Below, one piece after another: positions 55,601 through 64,000 of a DNA stretch of 64,000 nt (the stretch's first letter is position 1; the number at the start of each line of letters is the position of its first letter). Position numbers and translations under genes: made by a program. The notes under the pieces are model-generated. The model made no database searches and was not told the DNA's origin. It was given only the letters and a program-made list of their open reading frames with translations. The stretch lies in NCBI GenBank assembly GCA_951640165.1, contig OX621237.1:186001-250000 (forward strand), in the 5' to 3' direction. Source of the DNA: Pseudoips prasinana. Taxonomy: Eukaryota > Arthropoda > Insecta > Lepidoptera > Nolidae.

Positions 55601-57829
55601 ATTGTTTACAGTATTTAGGGACATATGACCTAATTCTATATACTCTTGCATGAAATTGCAGTATTTTTGTTTAAAAGATGAATCCCGCAAGAAACGTCTT
55701 TCTAGTGCAAAAAACCTGGTTAATGCCTGTTGATAAGAATCACCTAAGACGTCTGGTGATTGTTTTAAAGGAATATTGACAATAAATCTACCATCTTTTT
55801 GGCGTTTAGTAGTTTTTATAAAGTTTCGTTCGCATTCATCTTCCTCCTTTGTAGTTTTTCGAAAAGAAGTTATAGATTCTAATTCAAAAAACTTATTGAG
55901 TTGGCTTTCAATTTGAATATCGTTTGAAAAATGGCAATGGACTGTATTATAGTAATTAAGATTTTTATAGTTTTTAGTTATCGGAATAGTACCTGATACA
56001 AGCCAACCGAATTTTGTTTCATTCAGAACTGGTTTGTTTTTACCTAACGAGATGCGATTGTTACCTATAACGGTCCAAAATACTTCTGCACTTAATAATA
56101 CATCAATCTCGGCTGGAATGTAAAATTCAGGATCTGCCAATTTAATAGTAGACGGAATATTCAGCGGTGAAATATCAATAAGTGTGGTAGGTAACAAATG
56201 CGTTATTTGTGGTACAATATAACAATCAATTTTCTTAACATATGCTTGAGTACGAGAACTTAATGTAATTAATGAACGTTTTCTTAGAGACACAGAATTG
56301 CGACCTAATCCTTCAACAGTGACTGAAGCTGATTGAACTGTCAGATTGAGCTTTTTGCTCAATCTTTCGGTAATAAAGTTCGTGGTACTACCATTATCTA
56401 ATAGAGCACGTACTGTGTGTATAGATCCATGACAGTCATAAACATCGATAAGTGCAGTCGATAGAAGAACGTGACTATGGTGTAAAGAAGAAGACAAGAC
56501 AACGTCCCTGTGAGATAACTCATGACTCTCATCAGAAAGCTTAGGAGTACATATTGACTCGGTAGGTTTATTCGTAGTTAGTACCACGCGCTCGTCCTTT
56601 GAAGTTGATTTGAAAGTTTGAGGCTCGTCAGTATGCAACATGGTATTATGCCATTTAGCACATATTTTACAAGGACCGAGCTTGCATTGTTTAATGTTAT
56701 GTCCATGTCGCAAACAATTAACACATAAGTTCATTTCCTTTGTCTTATGCATCTTTGCATCTTGAGATAAAGATTTAAATTTTTGGCAATGGTAGATTGG
56801 ATGTTCTTGTTTGCAAAATGGACATTTATATGTTCCCTTTACATTGGCACTAATGAACGCTTTAGGACGTGGACGAGTAGGTTCACTATATCTACGCTTT
56901 ACATTGCTGTGCTCCATTGTTTCTAACAACTCAGCATAATTGGTTAGAAATTGAATAAATGTCTCTAATGTAGGTAAGTCTTTAAAAAGGTTAATGTGTT
57001 CTTTCCACTTACGATTTGTGGTTGTATCTAATTTATTTACCACCATGTGTATAATTAAATAATCCCAATTATCGGTATTTATCTTTAAAGAGTTTAAAGC
57101 ACGTAAATTTTTCTTAATGGTGTCAATAAAGTTTCGCAAGACAACTGATGACTCTTTGGAAATTGATTCGATATCAAACAAAGCTTGAATATGGTTAGTA
57201 ATTAGCACTTTGTCATTATGGTATCGCTCGCATAATAATTTCCATGCAACGTCATAATTACTGGCGGAGAAATCTAAAGACCCGATAACTTGTTTTGCGT
57301 TATCTTTCAATGAAGACCTTAGGTAGTGAAACTTATTTATTTTTGATATGCTGTCATTTTCATGAATTAAAGACAGATAAGTATCATGGAATTCCAACCA
57401 TTCTTGGTAACGACCAGAAAAGGTAGGTAAGTGTATAATAGGTAACTTTAAGCTTGGCCCACCTGGTGTCGGCACTGAACCTGTGACCGTAGATTTGCTG
57501 GTGTCCAGCTCCGCAGAAGAACTCCTGTTCAAGAAGTCCCTGGCACTGGCAACAATCGCGAAATAATTGCTTTTGAACTCCTCGCGCTCCTGGTATTCCG
57601 GTAAATCCTCGCCATCTGTAATTTCCATTTGACTTTCTATACTAAACTGTACACAATCATATTCATTGTACATTTCCTCAATCTTTGATAACCGTAAATT
57701 CAGTTCAGCTACTTGGGTGCTATTAAGTTTAGTGCTTGAGGAAATCTTATCTAAGAAGTTTTTAAATTGCGTTAGCTTAGCTTTATAAGAAGAACGTTTC
57801 TTTTTTAGTTCTTTAAACGTAGATGACAT
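52474..57829 (-). pseudogene. BEL/Pao Gag-Pol polyprotein, one frameshift
   Basis: ATG at 57829; the frame is open for 1498 codons to 53333. Domains by residue: coiled N-terminus; DUF1759-like Gag (about 130-300, LPTFSGRYQEWLEFHD); Cys/His knuckles (about 335-400, CPFCKQEHPIYHC, CVNCLRHGHNIKQC); aspartic protease with ALLDNGSTTNF (about 476-486; DNG where DSG or DTG is usual); RT (about 690-950, LRTVFDGSA; catalytic YVDD at 55163-55174, residue about 886); RNase H (about 1055-1220, FSDAS, IPRLELCGALLA, YFWCDS); integrase zinc motif and core start (about 1340-1490, HAGPQLLL, CLTC, VDYAGP). A one-base loss near 53355-53362 ends the frame early. The remaining integrase reads in the next frame, with no stop, to 52474 (final piece 53115-52474: RPLTPLSADPNDF, WKRFYHEYI). 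No other lesion was seen. Confidence 0.92.
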
Positions 57830-58628
57830 TTTTTAATTAAAGATTTAAGTTAGCAGATAAGGTGAATTACCAGTGTACTTAAATGTGCAACAAAGCCTGT
57901 GAATGAAACAATTGAGCACTAGATTAATGAGTATTTGTTCAAAATGCAACAATAATAAAGGTAATACTTAAATGCGCATGAGTGCAGATCGATAAGCAGC
58001 GGCGTGAGTAGCAAAGCAGTTGAACGGTCGTTGACCTCGCACAGTATAGGTATGCTCGAATATTGCTTACAGCTAGCTGGAATGCAGGGGGAGAATTATG
58101 TAGTTTATGCCAATTTACTTAAATAATTATTTATGTTAGGGTATTGTATATACTGGTGCCGAAAGAAAATAAGCTATGGCTCACTAAATCCACGTAAATT
58201 AATACCGCAAAGATAAAAAATTGTAATATATCCCTTTGCGTCTTGAGTAATGTTATAGATTATCTTAAAGAAACATTACTATATGCGTAATAATGTTATA
58301 GATATCTTAAAGAAACATTATTATAATGTGAAATGAAGTTCATTTATAAATAAAGGGAAAAAATAAGAAAAAACATTAGAAATATTTGGTTAAATGAATG
58401 GGAATTAATGCACAAACACACTTTAGCTATATTTCTAATGAGATATGATTGATTTATTACGTTACGGGTGAATAATGGAACGAACTCACAATGTTTTTGC
58501 CTTATTGTTAATGTGGATGACCACGCGGTAACCTTCAGATGACCCGATGTATGTGGCACAGCTCGTGGCGCCTCCGTCGTATCGCTTTGTTCTAGCCAGT
58601 CCGTGTGATCCGGTCGATGTGTCCAACT
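57830..58628 (-). other. BEL 5' leader
   Basis: Untranslated region between the 5' LTR and the gag start. It has two direct copies of TAATGTTATAGAT(T)ATCTTAAAGAAACATTA at about 58247-58321. A primer-binding site should start next to 58628 (AGTTGGACACATCGACC on the element strand), but I could not match it to a tRNA. Confidence 0.6.
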
Positions 58629-58852
58629 TGTTATTACTTCTACTTCGGTATAGGATCACTTCAATAACTCAGCAACTTGATGGTTTTAAAATGTTTATTG
58701 GCAATTACAAGAACTATAGTTGATTGATATAATTTAATATTGTGCGCAGGCGCCGCGCGTCCTCAGGTTCGGTCAGTGAGCGAGCTACTGTTGAAGCGAT
58801 GAAAGGGAAGATGCGGCGACACGGCGACGTTGCCGCTATGTACGCGTTAACA
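58629..58852 (-). repeat. BEL 5' LTR
   Basis: 224 bp, TG...CA on either strand. It matches 52389-52612 except for A at the position reading GTACGCG. Confidence 0.95.
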
Positions 58853-59085
58853 GACAGCAACGGTGTTCTCCAGTAATAAGTACAATAACTACCGTCGGTA
58901 TGACATGTGAAAAAGTATAGAGTTGCCAGAATACTATAATAACGATAGTCGTGTTACAGTCGGCCATCCTCAACGAACGAGTCTCTTCGTTCTATAAAAT
59001 AAATATTTTAAGCATAGAGTAAGTCATGTTACACATTTCAATTACTTTAATTTATAATAATAATATTTAATTAAGCCTTATCTTT

Positions 59086-59530
59086 TATAGCCATGACATT
59101 AGTCAGCCGTTGCCTTTTAACCGACTCACTGCCATGACTGCGATGTTTGGAACCACTCATGGGCGGTGAGTTCCTACACCAATCATGCCCAGTTCCAGAA
59201 CATCCCTCACTATCCGATTTCTTAAGTCATCCTAATATTTCGTTTATATTGAAATCTGTCTACTATAGCCATGAAGTAAAGCAGTTGTTGCCTCTTAACT
59301 GAGTCACAATCACGGCTGCGATGTTTGGAACCACTCCTGGGCGGTGAGTTCATACACTAATCATGCCCGGTTCCAAAACATCCCTCACTAAATCCATGTC
59401 TCCACTATAGCCATGAAGTAACGCAGTTGTTGCCTCTTAACCGAGTCACTATCATAGCTGCGATGTTTGGAACCACTCCTGGGCGGTGAGTTCCTATACC
59501 AATCATGCCCGGCTCCAAACATCCCTCGCT
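59086..59530. repeat. Three tandem copies of a 126-bp unit
   Basis: Copies start at about 59086, 59264 and 59406. Each runs TATAGCCATGA, then GTTGCCT, CTGCGATGTTTGGAACCACTC, GGGCGGTGAGTTC and CATCCCTC. Spacing between copies is unequal (178 and 142). It adjoins the 3' side of the Gypsy element and could be part of its 3' region. Confidence 0.8.
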
Positions 59531-59940
59531 AGAGCAGTGTGCCAGCTACTTCCTTCACAAACACACTGTTACAAATCAAATGCTTAAGCCAGTCTGGGCG
59601 GCGACTTCGTCATTCGCCACTCATTATCAACTCTACTATCTATCACCATCTCCTAAATCTAGAAAAACATGTTTTTTTTTTATATATATTCCGTGATCAT
59701 AAACAATCACAAAATCATTGGTCATTGCTATCAGATCATCTTAGATACATGGTATTATGGTGATGATGATTAGGGTCTATCAATCAACTATTAATTACAT
59801 TTGCAAAGCTAATCTAATCTAATCTTTATCACTGTTCCCATCATCATCACTATGGTCACTTGAAGAGCAAGCGGCGGTGTTAAAACTAAGCCGTGGGAAT
59901 ATTTTATCAATAGCGACGACAGTTTTGTGCCTAGTTCCCT
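59531..59940. other. Region downstream of Gypsy pol, no gene seen
   Basis: Contains a CTAATCTAATCTAATC microsatellite (about 59808-59826). The frame following the integrase end (AQNCRRY, then a short acidic HSDDDG tail) can be read to about 59820. Confidence 0.45.
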
Positions 59941-59959
59941 TCTTGGTTAACGGTGTATC

Positions 59960-60509
59960 CTAAACATGTATCCTAAACAAACTATCAACCTCATCAAAAA
60001 TTTCGTTAAGAATACCCTGAGATAGGTTTGCGACCGTTCTACCAATTAAAAGCTCTGTCGGGGTTTTCTTGGTTACGTCATGGACTGACGTATTTATACC
60101 TAACTGAACATCGGGTAATAGGTCTTGTTTGGTGTGGCTATTAAGGGCCCGATAATCAACGCAGAGACGCTTCTCTCCTGATTTCTTTTTTAACCAGATC
60201 AATCGGACTGGCGTAAGAGGATTGAGATCCACAAACTATTCCGTGATCTAACATTATCCCTACCATCTCTCGAACTAACTGGCGCTCAGAATAAGCCAGG
60301 CGGTACGGCCTGTAAACCATAGGCGTAGTATCTTTGAGGTGTATCACCATCTCAGTAACATTAGTGAATCCCAAGTCGTGCATTCCAGAGGAAAAACAGT
60401 CTTTATGTTTGTTAATTAATTCTTCACGTTTTTCCCTATCTGATAACTGATCACCGCACTTGAGACTCACGGGTTCCAGAGATAGTAAGTCATTCGAAAT
60501 GCTGAACAC
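59960..60509 (-). pseudogene. Gypsy pol remnant with RT-to-integrase deletion
   Basis: Frame piece 60509-60156 holds the segment before RT and the RT start (CFSSGMHDLGFTNVTEM, VYRPYRLAYSERQLV, GIVCGSQSSYASPIDLVKK). A frameshift in the A-run near 60185-60195 moves reading to 60232-59960 (SGEKRLCVDYRALN). Nine or so residues later this frame continues as integrase C-terminal sequence (VQLGINTSVHDVTKKTPTELLIGR). Most of RT including the YxDD, all of RNase H and the integrase core are therefore missing, in one in-frame deletion close to 60120. Confidence 0.8.
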
Positions 60510-60524
60510 GCTTTTACTGCTACC

Positions 60525-61007
60525 TAAAATTTTAATTTTATTTTATATTAACTTTATATTTAAGCGCGTAATTAGTCTATTTACTTTTAATTCAACAAGT
60601 TGCAATCGACTCCCCGAATTTGGTATTCGCCTGGAAAAAGATAACAGGAATATTACCTACATGGCCTCTTACGGATCCACTAACATAAACGCTACCATAA
60701 CAAGTTACGTTGGATCTAACTGGGATAGAAATCATTTCACCTACTTCTATGGAAAATCGCATAAAATGTTCAATTCAAGCTTTAAGTCATGTTCATGTTC
60801 AGATATTCAAAACTTAAACTCAGTTGGCGCCTTGGTGATAGTTATCGTGGGAGGTTCCGTAAAACTATGTCCAAGTAGGACTTTGCATTTGATCAAGTGA
60901 TTGTCTACTATCAGCATCTCAACACCCCTTTCTAACAGGCCTTGTATCTCAATATCCACTAAAGTGGAACCTAAAGGTAAGAATGGTACGTTACCTAGTC
61001 CCCTCAA
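60525..61007 (-). pseudogene. Gypsy protease remnant
   Basis: 61007-60807 holds RGLGNVPFLPLGSTLVDIEI and LLGHSFTEPPTITITKAP. Further residues (about 60770-60600) are readable in another frame (GEMISIPVRSNV, VSGSVRGHVGNIPV) before a stop. The active-site Asp motif is not visible in the open part, so it is probably damaged upstream (61008-61125). Confidence 0.6.
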
Positions 61008-61125
61008 ATAAACCTATACTTAAAGCGGCGTCTTTCCGAACAAGCGTGGCCTCACTTCCTACTCACTATCTACTTGACATACTATCGGACTACCGTTAAT
61101 ATATATCAAACATTTGTATTCATCG

Positions 61126-62427
61126 TTAGTTTTGCGAAACTAAGACTTCTAGAATGTTTTTATCTTTAGGTTGTTGGGCATCTTTCGGTTTAGGGCAGCG
61201 TGTCACATCGTGCCCTAGGTAATCACAATTGTCACATTTTACGAGTGGTTTTGGGCATTTGAAGCTAGGGTGACCAATACCGTGACAGTTAAAACATTTC
61301 ATAGGCACCTTTTGGTTATTATTCCTGTAAGTGCCGCCAGTGACGTTGGTGGAGTTCGAGGGATTATTTGCGGTACTTGTGATATTATTTAAACGTTTAT
61401 CCCGGTTTATATCTTTAGTTATATCTAATTGGTTACAATTGTTTGGTTTTATATTTTTAAGAAATTCCAATACATCCTCAGGCTTTTCAAATTTGGCGGC
61501 CTGTGCGCCTACGCGTACGCCCCTATCGTCGATTGCGTAAAGTAAACAATCCACCGCTTGCTTCCCAAATATCTTACATCGGTTTAAGAGATTGATTTTA
61601 CCAAAATAGTACATTTCAAATGATTCTCCAGGGCGTACCCGTCTATTAAGCATGTCGGTTAAAAGCTCAGCAAAATTTTCTGTAGCTGGAAACGATTCTC
61701 TCAACATATCTTTCCACTCATTCCACGAATGCTTAATAGAGGGTAAACCCTGGTACCAGGTTTTCGCAAGTCCGGTTAACTTGGGCAAGGCATAATGAAT
61801 CGTTTGCTTGTCGCTCCAATTATAAATTTCAGAGCATTCTTGTACCTTGTGTAGCCAGTTATTAATAGTTTGCTCTCTGAGCATAGGGTCAAACTCAGGT
61901 ATGACGCTATTTAGGCTTGAGCCAGAAAACGATTCATTATGTTGTGTCCCAGATTTTAATGCACTTAAAAACACCTCAAAAAGGTCAGATGTTCGCCTAC
62001 GTTTGCTATCATCTTCTCTAATCAGTTCAGGGGTTCTAAGATCACTTTTTGGTGACATTAGGCGACGGTTACGAATGTGATGATTTGAGTGAGTATTCTC
62101 TGTACGACTTCTGTCGTCATGGTTACCATTCATTCGTGAACGTCTCCTACGTACCTCCCTTTCAAGGCTCCTGAGCTGCTCCTTCTTGCGCCTCAGCTCT
62201 CGAAGTGTCGCGTCGCTATTCGCGCTAATGCTTCGGCACCGGCTCCGGCTGCGGCTGCGACTCGTTCTTGCTCGAGAATCGCGTTGTTCCTGACGGCTGC
62301 GACTGCGAAACGGCTGCTTCCTCGTTCGCGAAGTCTGGTCATTGTCGCGGCTCCCTCTTGAATTACGGTCGCCGTGCTTGTCACTCATTTTCTGGAACTC
62401 AGACCAATACCCTTGTTCAATATTCAT
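61126..62427 (-). CDS. Ty3/Gypsy Gag protein, 433 residues, intact frame
   Basis: ATG at 62427 and one open frame to 61126. The N-terminal third is rich in Arg and Ser (SRSRSRCRSIS, RRKKEQLRSLEREVRRRRSR) and is probably RNA-binding. A retroviral-type Gag core follows at about residues 165-300 (VIPEFDPMLREQTINNWLHKV, LTGLAKTWYQGLPS, WNEWKDMLRESFP). Two CCHC knuckles lie near residues 375-415 (CFNCHGIGHPSFKC and CDNCDYLGHDVTRC). It ends in LEVLVSQN. Its intactness contrasts with the ruined pol of the same element. The frame is complete, but expression is unknown. Confidence 0.88.
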   Translation of the reverse strand: MNIEQGYWSEFQKMSDKHGDRNSRGSRDNDQTSRTRKQPFRSRSRQEQRDSRARTSRSRSRSRCRSISANSDATLRELRRKKEQLRSLEREVRRRRSRMNGNHDDRSRTENTHSNHHIRNRRLMSPKSDLRTPELIREDDSKRRRTSDLFEVFLSALKSGTQHNESFSGSSLNSVIPEFDPMLREQTINNWLHKVQECSEIYNWSDKQTIHYALPKLTGLAKTWYQGLPSIKHSWNEWKDMLRESFPATENFAELLTDMLNRRVRPGESFEMYYFGKINLLNRCKIFGKQAVDCLLYAIDDRGVRVGAQAAKFEKPEDVLEFLKNIKPNNCNQLDITKDINRDKRLNNITSTANNPSNSTNVTGGTYRNNNQKVPMKCFNCHGIGHPSFKCPKPLVKCDNCDYLGHDVTRCPKPKDAQQPKDKNILEVLVSQN

Positions 62428-62967
62428 TTACGTCAAAGGATAAATGTATTAACGTTACGGGAATACGAATACACTAACAATATATTAACCAACAATGTGA
62501 CAAGTAATTATATAATCCAATTTCATCTGCTCACTGCTAGGTTATTTTTGTATTGACGTGCATTGTATTTGTAGAACTGCTATTTTCCTTGCGATTTTTA
62601 TATTTATTTTTAGTCTTATTCACCATTTACAAATAAAAAATACAAGAATACAATTATAAGAATTTTCGATAAAATCCATTTCAATCCGCTTAATTATCAC
62701 GATATGGGAAACCTAAACTCTTTAAATACCCCCTATTTAAAGAGTTTAGGTTTCCCATATCGTGATAATTATGTATATTTTAGGATTTCTATAAATATTT
62801 CTGCATTTTGGAAGCGTTTATTGAATTTGGAGCATTTACAAATGGATGAAAAGAAGAAATATAAATCTTAATCCATCTGCATCGGCTGAACAACTACATA
62901 TTTCAAGAAGTAAATGTTCATAATCTGTTGTAATAACGTACTTTTTGCAAATTCCTTATGTATTTTA
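62428..62967. other. Region between Gypsy gag and the next LINE
   Basis: AT-rich, probably including the Gypsy 5' leader. It contains the perfect palindrome at 62691-62771. No gene seen. Confidence 0.5.
62691..62771. repeat. Perfect 38-bp inverted repeat with CCCCC loop
   Basis: Arms 62691-62728 and 62734-62771 are exact reverse complements, starting TAATTATCACGATATGGGAA, with a 5-base C loop at 62729-62733. The next pair outward does not match. No coding. Confidence 0.97.
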
Positions 62968-63161
62968 AGATAAGATAAGATTCTTTATTTGCGTTAAATG
63001 TGGTAGGTACATAGGTGGTAGGTTTTATTGTAGTTCTCACATTTAGCCAATTTCCGGCATACAAATATACATTTTAAAATTTATGATTCATTATAGTATA
63101 ATAAAAATATTTAAGAATTTATACATACACTTATTTCTATAGATTAATGCCAAATAAATTT
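62968..63161 (-). other. 3' UTR and tail of the rightmost LINE
   Basis: On the element strand it follows the ORF stop and ends with AATAAAG and a TCTTATCTTATCTTA tail near 62968-62985, a typical short-repeat LINE 3' end. Confidence 0.65.
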
Positions 63162-64000
63162 CTATTTATAATTTTTATCATTAATCTTACATTGTAAAAA
63201 CTCATTAATTGAATAAAAACATTTCTCAGCCAGTAAATTATATAATTGCTTTTTAAATTTAGATTTTGGCAAAATTTTATAAATTTCTGGTAGATGGTTG
63301 TAAATTTTGACCGACATATGATATGAGTTTCTGGCTGAGATGTCTGTTTTTGTTCCTGGTAATAACAGCTTGTTCGGATATCTTGTCTTGTATTTACTGT
63401 ACTCATGTCTTCTGTTGTATAATTCAGGATGGTCTTTGACAAAGTTACAAACTTCATATATATAGATACTTGGAAACGTTAGCAACTTTAAATCCTTAAA
63501 TATCGGTCTACAGCTTGTTGTTTGTGACACGTCACAAATCGCACGAACACATTGCTTTTGTGAGATAAATATTCTTTCCATTTTTACTGAGTTCCCCCAT
63601 AGCAGTACGCCATACCTTAAGTTTGACGCCACATACCCATGGTAGGCTTTTAGTGCGGTGTTGATATTGCTTATTTTAGCTAGACGCCATAACACATACG
63701 CAAATCGATTTATTTTTGAGCAAACCTTCTCAACGTGTTTCTTCCACGTGCAGCAGTCATCTAATACTAAGCCTAAAAACGTTGTATCATTAGCTTCGAC
63801 TATGTCAGTACCTTCATAATGTAATTTAAGTTTATGTTTTGTACTTTGTTTATTACTGAATTGTATAAATATTGTTTTCGTCATATTCACTTTTAAATTA
63901 TTGTATTGTAACCAACGTATAATGTTAGCTATCGCGTCATTGATGTCATCATTATATGTTTGTTTATTCACGCATGGTATAGTGACAGATATGTCATCAG
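63162..64000 (-). CDS. LINE ORF2 reverse transcriptase C-terminal part, continues beyond the window
   Basis: The frame is open from the window edge to 63162. At the edge it reads DDISVTIPCVNKQ, i.e. it begins inside the catalytic xADD motif, so the RT core lies beyond 64000. Following motifs are NNLKVNMTKTIFIQFSNK, TTFLGLVLDDCCTWKKHVEK, RFAYVLWRL, RYGVLLWGNSVKMERIFISQ and KQCVRAICDV, then the C-terminal NSYHMSVKIYNHLPEIYK. It is the same family as the degraded copy at 19960-21960 but without stops, so this is a younger copy that may be intact. The apparent start at 63971 is not a real initiator. Confidence 0.85.
   Translation of the reverse strand, partial: DDISVTIPCVNKQTYNDDINDAIANIIRWLQYNNLKVNMTKTIFIQFSNKQSTKHKLKLHYEGTDIVEANDTTFLGLVLDDCCTWKKHVEKVCSKINRFAYVLWRLAKISNINTALKAYHGYVASNLRYGVLLWGNSVKMERIFISQKQCVRAICDVSQTTSCRPIFKDLKLLTFPSIYIYEVCNFVKDHPELYNRRHEYSKYKTRYPNKLLLPGTKTDISARNSYHMSVKIYNHLPEIYKILPKSKFKKQLYNLLAEKCFYSINEFLQCKINDKNYK

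Larger units (their letters stand above)
52384..58857 (-). mobile_element. BEL/Pao LTR retrotransposon, nearly intact
   Basis: 224-bp LTRs (52389-52612 and 58629-58852) start TG and end CA. They differ by one base as far as I can see (GTGCG versus GTACG). The target duplication GACAG lies at 52384-52388 and 58853-58857. Between them is one long gag-pol frame on the minus strand with a single frameshift in integrase. No envelope gene is present. The order gag, protease, RT, RNase H, integrase with a DUF1759-type Gag is diagnostic of BEL/Pao. Confidence 0.95.
59531..62427 (-). mobile_element. Internally deleted Ty3/Gypsy element
   Basis: Minus strand. Intact gag (62427-61126), protease remnant, RT start, then a direct jump from the RT N-terminus to the integrase C-terminus. 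LTRs were not recognised, so the outer limits are approximate. Confidence 0.75.

Noticed and set aside
60460..60900. Plus-strand 146-codon open frame
   Set aside because: Opposite strand of the Gypsy protease region; no recognisable domain.

Overview
This is a eukaryotic, almost certainly lepidopteran (moth or butterfly) genomic window. The evidence is a spliced animal gene, several clades of insect non-LTR retrotransposons, BEL/Pao and Ty3/Gypsy elements, and a tRNA-derived SINE. The only host gene I recognise is Stam, which encodes the ESCRT-0 adaptor (VHS, UIM, SH3 and GAT-like domains). Two of its exons lie at 15366-16640. Nearly everything else is transposable-element DNA, nested and fragmented on both strands.

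Layout. 1-7.95 kb: a CR1/Jockey-group LINE with ORF1 and ORF2, split by a MULE-type DNA transposon whose FLYWCH/DDE transposase gene has one recognisable intron. 7.95-14.6 kb: two degraded minus-strand LINEs, one with an internal 0.55-kb direct duplication. 15.37-19.16 kb: Stam exons, followed by an array of 25 near-perfect 97-bp units made of the 3' part of exon 3 plus its splice donor. 19.2-28.35 kb: six or more LINE remnants in both orientations. 28.4-48.35 kb: a tandem duplication of a roughly 7.04-kb block holding LINE pieces, a hairpin-rich MITE, a tRNA-like SINE, a broken Ty3/Gypsy element and a LINE 3' end. The first unit carries a later 5.87-kb insertion with CAGTAGC-type inverted ends. 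Inside that insertion lies a 2.66-kb LTR element with apparently identical LTRs and a gag-start/env-end fusion ORF. 48.9-52.1 kb: a full-length RTE LINE with an 11-bp target duplication. 52.4-58.85 kb: a nearly intact BEL/Pao element (224-bp LTRs, 5-bp target duplication, one frameshift). 59-62.5 kb: an internally deleted Ty3/Gypsy element with an intact gag. 62.97-64 kb: the 3' end of a LINE that runs off the window.

The insertion order can be read from the nesting. The tandem duplication predates the 5.87-kb insertion, because unit 2 keeps the empty site. The LTR element then landed inside that insertion. The BEL element is also recent. The items most worth following up are the Stam exon/donor array, the tiny gag-env LTR element, the unclassified DNA transposon with its empty site, the spliced MULE transposase and a perfect 38-bp inverted repeat. 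No CRISPR array, rRNA or functional tRNA gene was seen. All readings are by eye. Family assignments rest on motif recognition, not on searches.
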